The translations under genes and the position numbers were made by a program. A DNA stretch of 17,340 nt from Thermoflexales bacterium (lineage in GTDB: Bacteria; Chloroflexota; Anaerolineae; Fen-1058), in assembly GCA_030834835.1 (NCBI GenBank), contig JAUQXD010001198.1, forward strand, positions 1 to 17,340, read 5' to 3'. Below the pieces are notes generated by a model. The model was not told the origin of the DNA. It saw nothing but the letters and a program-made list of their open reading frames with translations, and made no database searches. How positions within the stretch are numbered: the first letter of the stretch is position 1; every line of letters starts with the position of its first letter. Below, in pieces: positions 5,930 to 14,181 of this stretch.

Positions 5930-8900
5930 ATGAAGATTCAGGACATTTTTCAACTGGAAGTGAAGCGGCGGATTCCAGCCGTTGCCAAGGTCGACGATAT
6001 CGATCCGATCACGATCGAGCAGGAACTGCGCGAGTACGTGATCACCACGCCGATTGAACGGGCGTTGGCCGACTTTCTGGAAACCTATGCCGAATCACGA
6101 GTGAAGCCCGTCGATGAGATTGGCGTCTGGATTTCGGGGTTCTTTGGTTCGGGTAAGTCGCATTTTGCCAAGATATTGTCGTACCTGTTGCGCAACCAGT
6201 CGATTGGCGGTCAGCGAGCGATCGAGTTATTCAAGGGCCGGTTGGATGCGACGAGGGATGCGGCGGCCCCTATTGCCCAGCACCTCCATCGCCTGCAACA
6301 GATCGACAGCCACGTCGTCATGTTCAACATCGAGGCGATGAAGCGCACGACCAGCATCGCCGAAACGATGTACAGCCAGTATCTGGCTCAGGAACGCGGT
6401 CTCAGCGCGACACTCACCGTGGGGCGGCTCGAATTATCTTTGCTGCGGCGCGGCCTGTATGATCGATTTAAGCAGGTGATTGACAGGGAACTGGGCGAGC
6501 CGTGGACCACCGTGCGTGAAGACTTCACCATGGTCCGCTCGGCGGTCAAGACGGCGCTGGCTAAGCTCGATAAGAAACTCTACGGTGACGAACAGGCAGT
6601 CGATAAGGCGTTGATCGATCTGGAGAAGCAGGGCGCCTTCAGCATCGCCGACAGGGCTCAGGACCTGGCCGCATACGTGGATGAACTGCGCGCCGGGGGC
6701 GACCCAGAACGCCCGCCACACCTGGTATTTGTGGTCGATGAGATTGGCCAGTTTGTCGGGCGCGAAAAGGGCCGACTGCTGGAATTGCAGACAGTTGCCG
6801 AGGAGTTTGCCACACGCGGGCGCGGCAAGTTGTGGTTGTTGGTGACTTCCCAGCAGGAACTCAAATCGATCGTGTCGGACATTGGGTCCGTCCAGGATGA
6901 GTTTGGCCGCATCATCACGCGCTTCGACACGCGTCTGACGTTGACGTCCGAGGATGTCGAGCGGGTGCTGGAAGATCGCATCTTGAAGAAGAACGCGGCA
7001 GGCCAGAGCACTCTGGATAGATTGTTTGATCGATCGGGCGGGACTTTGAGCGCGATCGGGAAACTGCCCGGCGCGACACGGGATTTGCCGCCGTTGGTCA
7101 AAGAATCCTTCGCCAGCCACTATCCGTTTTTGCCCTATCAATTCACGCTGTTACAAGACATTTTCAAAGCGGCCCGCACGGGCGTGACGACCGGCTTCAC
7201 GCTCAATACCGAAGCGCGCAGCATGCTGGGCGTGTGTCAGGGTGTCATTGTCAAGACGCTGCTGGAGGCCGAAGTTGGCCGCATGGTGCCGCTGGATGCG
7301 ATCTTCGATCAAGTCAGCATCGATTTGAACCAGGCCGATGCGAGCGAGATCAACAAGGTGGCCGGGCAGTTGCCGGGGGCCACGGCCTTTGATACGCGTC
7401 TCGTGAAGGTGCTGTACTTTATCCAGCAAGTGTCGTATGTGGTGGCCACCGCCGATGTGTTGGCGCATCTCCTGATTCGCGATGTTCAAAACGAGACCAT
7501 TGCCAGTGAACGCGATCAAGTTACCACCCACCTGTCCCAGTTGATGGCGGCCGGGTTCGTCGTGGAGAAAGAGGCCGGCGTCTATGAGTTTTTGACCGGC
7601 GCCAAGAAGACGTTCGAAGAAGAAGTCGCCAGCGTCAAGACGACCAAGAACGATCTGCGCCGCGTGGTGCGGCTGCGGCTGGCCGAAGTGCTGCGCGAAG
7701 TGGGTCAGGTGGACTACGAAAAGAAGCAGCGCTTTAAGGTCACGGTCTATGGCGACGGCGATGCGACGAACAACGGCGATAATGCTTTAGTGCTGCAGGT
7801 GTATTCGCCCCTGCACCTGAAACTGGAGGATGCGCTGTCCGTCGAGGCCATCGAGGTGAACAGCTTCGCGCACCCTGAAACCGTCTACTGGCTCGGCAAG
7901 GTCGACGATGATCTGGATCGCCAGGCCACCCGCGCCCACAAGTTGAAGGAAGTGCTTTCCAACCGACAGTCCAAGAGCGGCAAAGCTGAAGACGATCGCG
8001 CCCTGCTGCGCGAAAAGGGCACCGAACTGGAAACGCTGCAGCGCACCCTTGAGACGCGCTTGCGGTCGGCGCTGTTTAACGGCACGCTGATCTGGAACGG
8101 CAGCGTGGAAGAATTGGATGGCCGGACGACGACGCTGAATCCCACCTTCAACCGCGCGTTGTCACAAGTGGTGCCGCACGTGTATCCCAAGTTCGATCGG
8201 GCGGCGGTAAAACCCGACGGCGACGCGATCAAGACCGTACTGACGGCGTCGGACTATACGCTGAACACGATTCAGCCCGGCCTCGAACTGTTCGACGCCA
8301 AGAATCATTTGAACACGCACAGCCCGGCCATCGAGGAAGTGCTGCGCGAACTGGAACTCCGCGACAACAAAGGGCAGGACCGCGATGGCCGCAGCCTGAT
8401 CGCGAATTTTGAAGCCCCGCCGTACGGCTGGCATCCCGAAGTGATTCGCCTGATCTTTGCGGCGATCTTCCGGGGCGGGATGCTGACGATCAAGAGCGAC
8501 AACGTGGTGTACGACGATGCGTCGATGCCGGCCGCGCAAGATAAGCTGACCAAGGCCAACGAGTTTAAGAGCGCCACGTTCATTTACGAAGCGGATGAGG
8601 CGGTCAGCCTGACCGAGCGGCAACAGGTGCAGGCGGCGCTGACCGTGATGTTCAATCGCGCCCACACGCAGGACACCGCGTCGGCGCTGGCCGACTACGT
8701 TCTGGCCGATTTGAAGTCATTGACCGATCGGGTGGAGCGGCTGGCCCTGCAATTGAGGCAGGCCGAATATCCGCTGCCCGCGTCGTTCAAGCCGGCCCGC
8801 GAGACGATTCAGCGCGTTGTGACGCATACGCGACCCAATAAGATTGTGCGCGTGTTTCTGGAGAATGTGGCCGCCCTGCGCCAGTTGAATGGCGAGGCCG

Positions 8901-9535
8901 ACCTGCTCTATCAATTTGTGGAGCACGATCGGCGGCTGCCGGTCTACCGCCAGGCCTGCCAGCTATTCAAGACGTATCTGGAGGCGCAGCAGGTGTATGC
9001 CGCGACGGCCCTGCATAATCCGACTGTGGCAGCGCAGGCCGCCGTCCTGGACGAAGGGCGGAAGCAGGGCGCGGCCGGTGAGCGGTGGGCGGCTTTCGAT
9101 CGAGCGTATACAGCCTTGTTGGCGACGTTCCGCGCGGCCTACGAAGCCCAACATACCAGCCGCGATGAACTGTACGCGCGGCTGAACGCCGAGCTCGCTT
9201 CGGACGGGGCGCAGATCGATCACTTCCGCACGTATGCGTGCGGCGACCTGAAGTTTGATGCGGCCACGACAGCCTGCACGACCTGCGGCCATTCATTCAA
9301 TATGCTGGCCGAGCAGATGTTGGGTATGCCTGAGGCAGCGCGTATGTTGCGTGAGGCGCGCAAGCGGGAACTGACCGCGAGTTCGGCGCCACAGCGTGTG
9401 GTGAAGCAGATTAGCGTGAGTACGCTGCTGGCCGGGCGCGAGGTCGATCAAACGAATCTGGATGAGGCGCTCCAGATCATCCGTAAGAGGGTTGTGGCCG
9501 AGCTGGATAAGGCCGATGCGGTGGAGTTGATTTAA
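5930..9535 (+). CDS. brxC: BREX large P-loop ATPase BrxC
   Basis: Encodes 1201 residues, the usual size for BrxC/PglY. The start ATG 5930 has AGGAG (5920-5924) five bases upstream; an in-frame TTG at 5894 lacks such a site. The N-terminus MKIQDIFQLEVKRRIPAV is characteristic of BrxC, followed by Walker A GFFGSGKSHF (residues 70-79) and Walker B LVFVVDEIG (about 264-272). A C-terminal CxxC pair (CTTCGHSF, about residue 1118) with an upstream Cys in TYACGDL suggests a small zinc-binding knuckle. BrxC is the AAA-type motor-like ATPase of BREX, required for both host methylation and phage exclusion. It lies 42 bases after brxB. In canonical type 1 loci pglX comes next; here three unrelated genes intervene, starting 34 bases downstream. 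Confidence 0.95.
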   Translation: MKIQDIFQLEVKRRIPAVAKVDDIDPITIEQELREYVITTPIERALADFLETYAESRVKPVDEIGVWISGFFGSGKSHFAKILSYLLRNQSIGGQRAIELFKGRLDATRDAAAPIAQHLHRLQQIDSHVVMFNIEAMKRTTSIAETMYSQYLAQERGLSATLTVGRLELSLLRRGLYDRFKQVIDRELGEPWTTVREDFTMVRSAVKTALAKLDKKLYGDEQAVDKALIDLEKQGAFSIADRAQDLAAYVDELRAGGDPERPPHLVFVVDEIGQFVGREKGRLLELQTVAEEFATRGRGKLWLLVTSQQELKSIVSDIGSVQDEFGRIITRFDTRLTLTSEDVERVLEDRILKKNAAGQSTLDRLFDRSGGTLSAIGKLPGATRDLPPLVKESFASHYPFLPYQFTLLQDIFKAARTGVTTGFTLNTEARSMLGVCQGVIVKTLLEAEVGRMVPLDAIFDQVSIDLNQADASEINKVAGQLPGATAFDTRLVKVLYFIQQVSYVVATADVLAHLLIRDVQNETIASERDQVTTHLSQLMAAGFVVEKEAGVYEFLTGAKKTFEEEVASVKTTKNDLRRVVRLRLAEVLREVGQVDYEKKQRFKVTVYGDGDATNNGDNALVLQVYSPLHLKLEDALSVEAIEVNSFAHPETVYWLGKVDDDLDRQATRAHKLKEVLSNRQSKSGKAEDDRALLREKGTELETLQRTLETRLRSALFNGTLIWNGSVEELDGRTTTLNPTFNRALSQVVPHVYPKFDRAAVKPDGDAIKTVLTASDYTLNTIQPGLELFDAKNHLNTHSPAIEEVLRELELRDNKGQDRDGRSLIANFEAPPYGWHPEVIRLIFAAIFRGGMLTIKSDNVVYDDASMPAAQDKLTKANEFKSATFIYEADEAVSLTERQQVQAALTVMFNRAHTQDTASALADYVLADLKSLTDRVERLALQLRQAEYPLPASFKPARETIQRVVTHTRPNKIVRVFLENVAALRQLNGEADLLYQFVEHDRRLPVYRQACQLFKTYLEAQQVYAATALHNPTVAAQAAVLDEGRKQGAAGERWAAFDRAYTALLATFRAAYEAQHTSRDELYARLNAELASDGAQIDHFRTYACGDLKFDAATTACTTCGHSFNMLAEQMLGMPEAARMLREARKRELTASSAPQRVVKQISVSTLLAGREVDQTNLDEALQIIRKRVVAELDKADAVELI

Positions 9536-9569
9536 TTCTTGCAGCGTAATGACCACGAACGAGGCGACT

Positions 9570-10712
9570 ATGTCCGATCCAACGATAGGCATTATTACGG
9601 CGTTGCCAGAAGAATTTGTTGCTGCTGAAGCGATTTTGGAGAATGCCACAGAAGATAACATCCCGGGGCGCGGCGCCGGACGGCAATATACCGTGGGCGA
9701 TGTGACCAGCAAGAAGGGCGGCGTTCACCGGGTGGCCCTGGCGCTGGCACCCGAAATGGGGAACAATAGCGCCGCCAGCCGGGCCACTTTATTGCTGGAA
9801 CACTACCAGACTATTGAATCGATTATCATGGTCGGCATCGCCGGCGGCGTGCCTTATCCCGAAAAGCCAGCCGAGCATGTGCGTCTGGGCGATATCGTCG
9901 TGTCCAATGAATACGGCGTGATCCAGTACGACTACACCAAAGAGACGGCCAAGGGCGTAGAACTGCGCCCATTTCCTCGCCCGCCGAGTGCGCCGCTACG
10001 GGAAGCCACGCGCTTTATGGTGGTTGGTGAACTCAAAGGTGGTCGCCCCTGGTTGGACCACATTCAACAGATTTGTGATCGACTCCAGTGGTCACGACCG
10101 CCGGAATCAACTGACCTCCTGGTTAGTTCGCAGGACGAGACGGTCGTTATTCCACATCCTGCTGATCCCAGGCGCGTGGCCGGCCAACCGCGTGTGTTCT
10201 ATGGGTCAATTGCATCGGCTAACACTTTGTTGAAGAATCCCGGCAAGCGCGACGATCTCTTGCGGGATCAGTTACATGCCAAAGCCTTTGAAATGGAAGG
10301 CTCAGGCGTAGCCGATGCTGCCTGGGAATATGAAGTGGGCTATCTGGTCATTCGCGGTATCTGCGACTATGGCGATTCCAGGAAGAACGACGATTGGCAC
10401 TGCTATGCGGCGGCCGTTGCCGCTGGCTACGCTCGTGCGTTGTTGGAATCGATACCCGGAACAAGCAATCAGGAGACTGAACAGAAAGCAAGCCGCATCG
10501 AAAAACCTGCCCCCCATGGCACTGCCGCTCAGTCGGCTGATTTAGACTCGATCCGCCGTCAACTGGATGAGTCGCGTCGAAACCTGATCTTCATCGAAGA
10601 GCGTAAAGCACAGTATGTGCTCTCGGTCGATGTTCCTTTGCAGTTGGTCAAGGAAGAAGCGCGGTTGCGCGCCAAAATCGCCGAGCTGGAAAAGAGTACA
10701 GAGGTAACGTGA
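9570..10712 (+). CDS. PNP/MTA-family nucleosidase with C-terminal effector-associated domain
   Basis: The 380-residue product starts at ATG 9570 (GAGG 9561-9564, five bases upstream); an in-frame ATG at 9549 lacks a ribosome site. It belongs to the purine nucleoside phosphorylase/MTA-SAH nucleosidase superfamily: GIITALPEEF (7-16) carries the acidic residue of the N-terminal active-site strand, MVGIAGGV (87-94) the phosphate/ribose loop, RLGDIVVS (105-112), FEMEG (240-244) the ribose-binding Met-Glu, and RGICDYGD (262-269) the catalytic Asp. A Ser/Gln/Lys-rich linker (298-323) leads to a C-terminal module (326-376, core QYVLSVDVPLQLVKE). That module is homologous to the end of the ATPase at 14182-15552. 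Nucleosidases of this superfamily act as immune effectors that cleave purine nucleotides, in some systems ATP; the substrate here is not shown. Its GC content matches brxC, and it lies 34 bases after it, probably cotranscribed. Confidence 0.88.
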   Translation: MSDPTIGIITALPEEFVAAEAILENATEDNIPGRGAGRQYTVGDVTSKKGGVHRVALALAPEMGNNSAASRATLLLEHYQTIESIIMVGIAGGVPYPEKPAEHVRLGDIVVSNEYGVIQYDYTKETAKGVELRPFPRPPSAPLREATRFMVVGELKGGRPWLDHIQQICDRLQWSRPPESTDLLVSSQDETVVIPHPADPRRVAGQPRVFYGSIASANTLLKNPGKRDDLLRDQLHAKAFEMEGSGVADAAWEYEVGYLVIRGICDYGDSRKNDDWHCYAAAVAAGYARALLESIPGTSNQETEQKASRIEKPAPHGTAAQSADLDSIRRQLDESRRNLIFIEERKAQYVLSVDVPLQLVKEEARLRAKIAELEKSTEVT

Positions 10713-10761
10713 GCAGAATCCGCGTTGCTTGTCACGATGATTTCTGCAGGTTGCGCGAATC

Positions 10762-10791
10762 TTGCATCACTATTATGTGGCAGGCTATAGC
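10762..10791 (+). promoter_or_regulatory. Weak candidate promoter for the ATPase pair
   Basis: In the 112-base gap between the nucleosidase gene and the large ATPase gene, TTGCAT (10762-10767) lies 18 bases before TATAGC (10786-10791). Each hexamer matches the sigma-70 consensus only partly (3 and 4 of 6). The gap is long compared with other junctions in the operon, which is the main reason to suspect a separate promoter. Confidence 0.22.
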
Positions 10792-10824
10792 GTTTGACCG
10801 TCTCAATATCAAAGAGAGGCCACC

Positions 10825-13800
10825 ATGGTTATCCCCCTTCCGGATATTTTTGCGACTGGCCTGTCAAATGGTTTGGCTGCCGCTGCCGCTTTGATTTGTT
10901 TTGTCGGCGGGATTGCCTTGCTGGGCACAATTCTGTCGAATGACGACCTGAGGCTAGCGGCTTCCAAGGTAATTCTGACCGGTTTGGCGCTGTCAGTGCC
11001 TGTAGCAATTGTGATAACTATCTACCAGCTAATCACTCAGTCAGCAACAGCCCCGTTGCTAGATCAAGTCACTATAACAATCTTCATAAATAATGGCGCG
11101 CGACTACTGGCTGTAGTGGTCGCTTTGGTGGGTCTCTTTCTGATTGTGCGCGGGTCTAGCTATTTGGTCGCACCAATTGCGAATGTGATTTATCGAGTGG
11201 CACGGAGGCAGTACCTTAGAGGAATCATTCGGCAGTACAAGACTGGGCCTGTTGCCATTGTGTGGCCGCGTCAGCTGGTCGACCTAAAGGACGTATATTC
11301 ACCCAACCTATTCATCACAGGATTGCCCGGCATTGGCAAGAGTACATTGCTAGGTCAGATTGCTGTTTCGTTGGCCACACGCGCTATCAAGAAGGCATCT
11401 GACGTTATTCCAGTCATACTTGACTTGAACATAGTCATTGAAACTCGCCGACAACTGCCTCATCGTCAAGACAGGACACTCAAACCTCACAAGGGCGGAA
11501 GTCTATTTGTAAATCGGATGTTGAAGCAGGAAGCATATGCTGGAAGAATCTGTTTCATCATTGATGCCACAGCTCCGTTATCGGCGAGGTCGCACATCGA
11601 AATAATCAACAAGAGATTGTCAGATTTCTTGACAGATTTCCATGAATGCGATTTTGTCTTGGCAATGCCGCTTGGGATTACCGAGAAGTTGCCATTTTCG
11701 ATTGCAGTGCGTTTTATGCATAAAGTAACATTGGAACCTCTTTCGCATCAACAGATAAGGCTATTCCTTAATACCGTTCACGCCGATTTGGCCGAGAAGA
11801 TTTATGCAGATCTTCTACATAGCTCAATGTGGTTGAATTTCGGAAGCATACCTTTTGTACTGGCTATGCTTGCGCGGTTTTATGCCAGCAAGCAAAATTT
11901 GCCGTCGGACTTGAGTGCGTTATTTCGATGGATTCATTATCCGATCGAGTCAAGTCAGATTGCGGTTTACGAGGCCCTGTTGTCAAGGACAGCAATCCTC
12001 ACGCAAGTTCGACGTCAAGCGGCTGTGCCAATCCGAGAATTGAGACTGGCCTCGCAAAACGTAAGCTCTGGATTGAGCTTTCGCCGCTCTTTAGATCAAT
12101 TGAAGCGCGCAGCCGTAATTAAGACTTCTTTTGACTTCGGGCGACGAGAGTCGTTTCTTAGGTTCAATCACCCAACTATGCTTGCCTACTTTTTAGCACT
12201 GGCGTGGCGTGATGGGGTTTTGACCCAATTCACCGACGATGACATAGCCGATCTTGATAAAGATCCGGTGATGTATGAAGCGTTTTTGTTCTTCAATAAT
12301 CTTGAATCTGATCCTGCACGCCTGACCAATCTGCTGTCGCTTATTGTAAACAGAAACGATCCGTTTTCGTTGATGCTTGCTGCAAAAGGCATTCTGGCTC
12401 AACCTGTAGAATTCAGGGCACCTGCGTTGTATGATCAGACCGCAGATCTTTTGGTCCGAAATATCGCTTTCGCCAATGATGCTCAAGCACAGCGGTTTTG
12501 GAGCATGCTTGAGCATTGGGCGTCGACTGATCGACTGGAGTCCTATCAAAGGGTGGTTCCAGCTATTGAGCCAGTCAAGCGAACACAGGTACTCAGCCGA
12601 ATTGGCGACTACGCAGTTGCTGATTTGCACTTGATGTTAAGAAACGGTAACGATAGCATCGGCCGTATGGCAAGCAAAACGTTGTGCGACCGTGATGCTT
12701 CACAGGCCCTGAACTTGTTTCTAGATATCTATCGCTCTGGGCCAGACACTAAGCGGGCCCTCGCTCTGGAATCCATAGGCGAACTGCCCCCAAGCCTTGA
12801 AGTGGAAGATGCCCTCCACGAATCCCTGAAAATTGAGGCGTCTCCACTACTTCGGATGATAATCCTGGAAAGCATGGCAAAGTCTCGAATCGAATCTACG
12901 CTTACGATGTTGGATGTCGTTTCTAACCCCAGTGAAGTAGATCAAGTGCGAGCTTGCGCGGCGAGGCTATTGTGTCGAAGTGGGAGCCCGGAACTAGAGA
13001 ATCGGCGGGTGGTTTACGACGTGGTACGAACATTGCGTGGGCAGCTGTTAGTTGATATTCGACAGCCGTTGCAAGAATTGCTCGATCACTTACGGACTCG
13101 TCGGCCAGATGTCGTTGAGCAATGCGAGGTTGCCGTGAATCCTTACATAGTCGGCAAGCCAATTGCCGATAGAAACATGTTCTTTGGTCGTGACAAGTTT
13201 ATCAATGAGCTAAAGGGAGTGATCGTTGCCGGCAACAACGTGTTGCTCTATGGCGAACGGCGAATTGGCAAAACATCTATTCTGCTGCGATTGGCAAGAG
13301 AACTTTCAACCGAAACCGACTTGAATTTGCCTTTGGTCGTTGCCTATATCGACTTGCAGGGCGTTCAGGAATCAGAGTTTTATCCTAAGGTTATAGAAGA
13401 CATTGTCAAGAAAATGGGCGTAAACGAGTATACTGTTCTATGGCCCGCCCGCCCTGAGCAATACTCGCATCGACAATTCAATAGAGATTTAGGAACACTT
13501 ATCGATTACTTGAAAGAGAAGCAAGGTAACAACGTTCGGCTGGTGCTACTGTTTGATGAGGTCGACGTTGTGACGACATATTCGCCCGAAATGCCTTCTT
13601 TGCTTCGACGCACTTTCGGCAGCGAGTACCATCATAATTTGGCGGTCGTGATGGCGGGCGTCAACCCAATCACTGAATGGGCAAGACCTGAAAGCCCGTT
13701 CTACAATCTTTTCAGTTGGTATCCGGTGCCGCCGCTTGAGCCAGAGTCTGCACGCGCCCTTGTGACCGTACCAGTTGGGGGCGCTTGCACGTATGATTTT

Positions 13801-14130
13801 AGCGCCATTGATTTGATACTAGACTATTCAGGATGTAAACCTTATGAAATACAGAACATTTGCCAGAAGGTGATCAATCACATACTTCAAGAGGGGCGGC
13901 GCCACATCGCAGCAGATGATGTTAAGCAAGTTTACGAATATCAGTATGTGCTTCGCGGCGATGTCCTCCACCAGGTTGAAGCCAATGTCTTTGATGTCTT
14001 GAACTGGACAGAGAACAATCCAACGGCTTCGGTCCTGGAAATACAGAAGCGTGTAGATCAGACTGTCGCTAACATTCAACAAATCATTCGCGGCAAGGTC
14101 ATACAATTGCAGCAATCCAGCACAAGGTGA
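10825..14130 (+). CDS. Membrane-anchored protein with two P-loop ATPase domains
   Basis: Encodes 1101 residues; GAGAGG (10814-10819) stands five bases before ATG 10825. Three hydrophobic helices (about 12-36, 47-70, 88-110) make an N-terminal membrane anchor, followed by basic residues (RVARRQYLRG). Domain 1 is a NACHT-like NTPase with Walker A GLPGIGKST (166-174) and a Walker B-like RICFIIDATA (near 240-250) lacking an obvious Glu. Residues about 570-770 form helical repeats of HEAT type. Domain 2 starts at NMFFGRDKF and has Walker A GERRIGKTS (810-818), Walker B LVLLFDEVD (906-914) and a lid helix with KPYEIQNICQKV near 1005; it is of the same ATPase type as the next gene. No effector domain is evident, so it is best read as a sensor or scaffold at the membrane. 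The gene is AT-richer than the brx genes (37-48% GC in two counted lines), suggesting separate acquisition. I know of no named family with this exact layout. Confidence 0.85.
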   Translation: MVIPLPDIFATGLSNGLAAAAALICFVGGIALLGTILSNDDLRLAASKVILTGLALSVPVAIVITIYQLITQSATAPLLDQVTITIFINNGARLLAVVVALVGLFLIVRGSSYLVAPIANVIYRVARRQYLRGIIRQYKTGPVAIVWPRQLVDLKDVYSPNLFITGLPGIGKSTLLGQIAVSLATRAIKKASDVIPVILDLNIVIETRRQLPHRQDRTLKPHKGGSLFVNRMLKQEAYAGRICFIIDATAPLSARSHIEIINKRLSDFLTDFHECDFVLAMPLGITEKLPFSIAVRFMHKVTLEPLSHQQIRLFLNTVHADLAEKIYADLLHSSMWLNFGSIPFVLAMLARFYASKQNLPSDLSALFRWIHYPIESSQIAVYEALLSRTAILTQVRRQAAVPIRELRLASQNVSSGLSFRRSLDQLKRAAVIKTSFDFGRRESFLRFNHPTMLAYFLALAWRDGVLTQFTDDDIADLDKDPVMYEAFLFFNNLESDPARLTNLLSLIVNRNDPFSLMLAAKGILAQPVEFRAPALYDQTADLLVRNIAFANDAQAQRFWSMLEHWASTDRLESYQRVVPAIEPVKRTQVLSRIGDYAVADLHLMLRNGNDSIGRMASKTLCDRDASQALNLFLDIYRSGPDTKRALALESIGELPPSLEVEDALHESLKIEASPLLRMIILESMAKSRIESTLTMLDVVSNPSEVDQVRACAARLLCRSGSPELENRRVVYDVVRTLRGQLLVDIRQPLQELLDHLRTRRPDVVEQCEVAVNPYIVGKPIADRNMFFGRDKFINELKGVIVAGNNVLLYGERRIGKTSILLRLARELSTETDLNLPLVVAYIDLQGVQESEFYPKVIEDIVKKMGVNEYTVLWPARPEQYSHRQFNRDLGTLIDYLKEKQGNNVRLVLLFDEVDVVTTYSPEMPSLLRRTFGSEYHHNLAVVMAGVNPITEWARPESPFYNLFSWYPVPPLEPESARALVTVPVGGACTYDFSAIDLILDYSGCKPYEIQNICQKVINHILQEGRRHIAADDVKQVYEYQYVLRGDVLHQVEANVFDVLNWTENNPTASVLEIQKRVDQTVANIQQIIRGKVIQLQQSSTR

Positions 14131-14181
14131 CGTGATCAACCAGAATCGGAATGATTATCCCGTTCTACGGAGCAACATAGC

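Noticed and set aside
9549..9569. Earlier in-frame ATG for the nucleosidase
   Set aside because: No ribosome site; ATG 9570 has GAGG five bases upstream and begins directly at the conserved first strand.
10709..10894. Small open frame between the nucleosidase and the large ATPase
   Set aside because: It overlaps the start of the large ATPase gene out of frame, lacks a ribosome site and its sequence shows no protein-like pattern.
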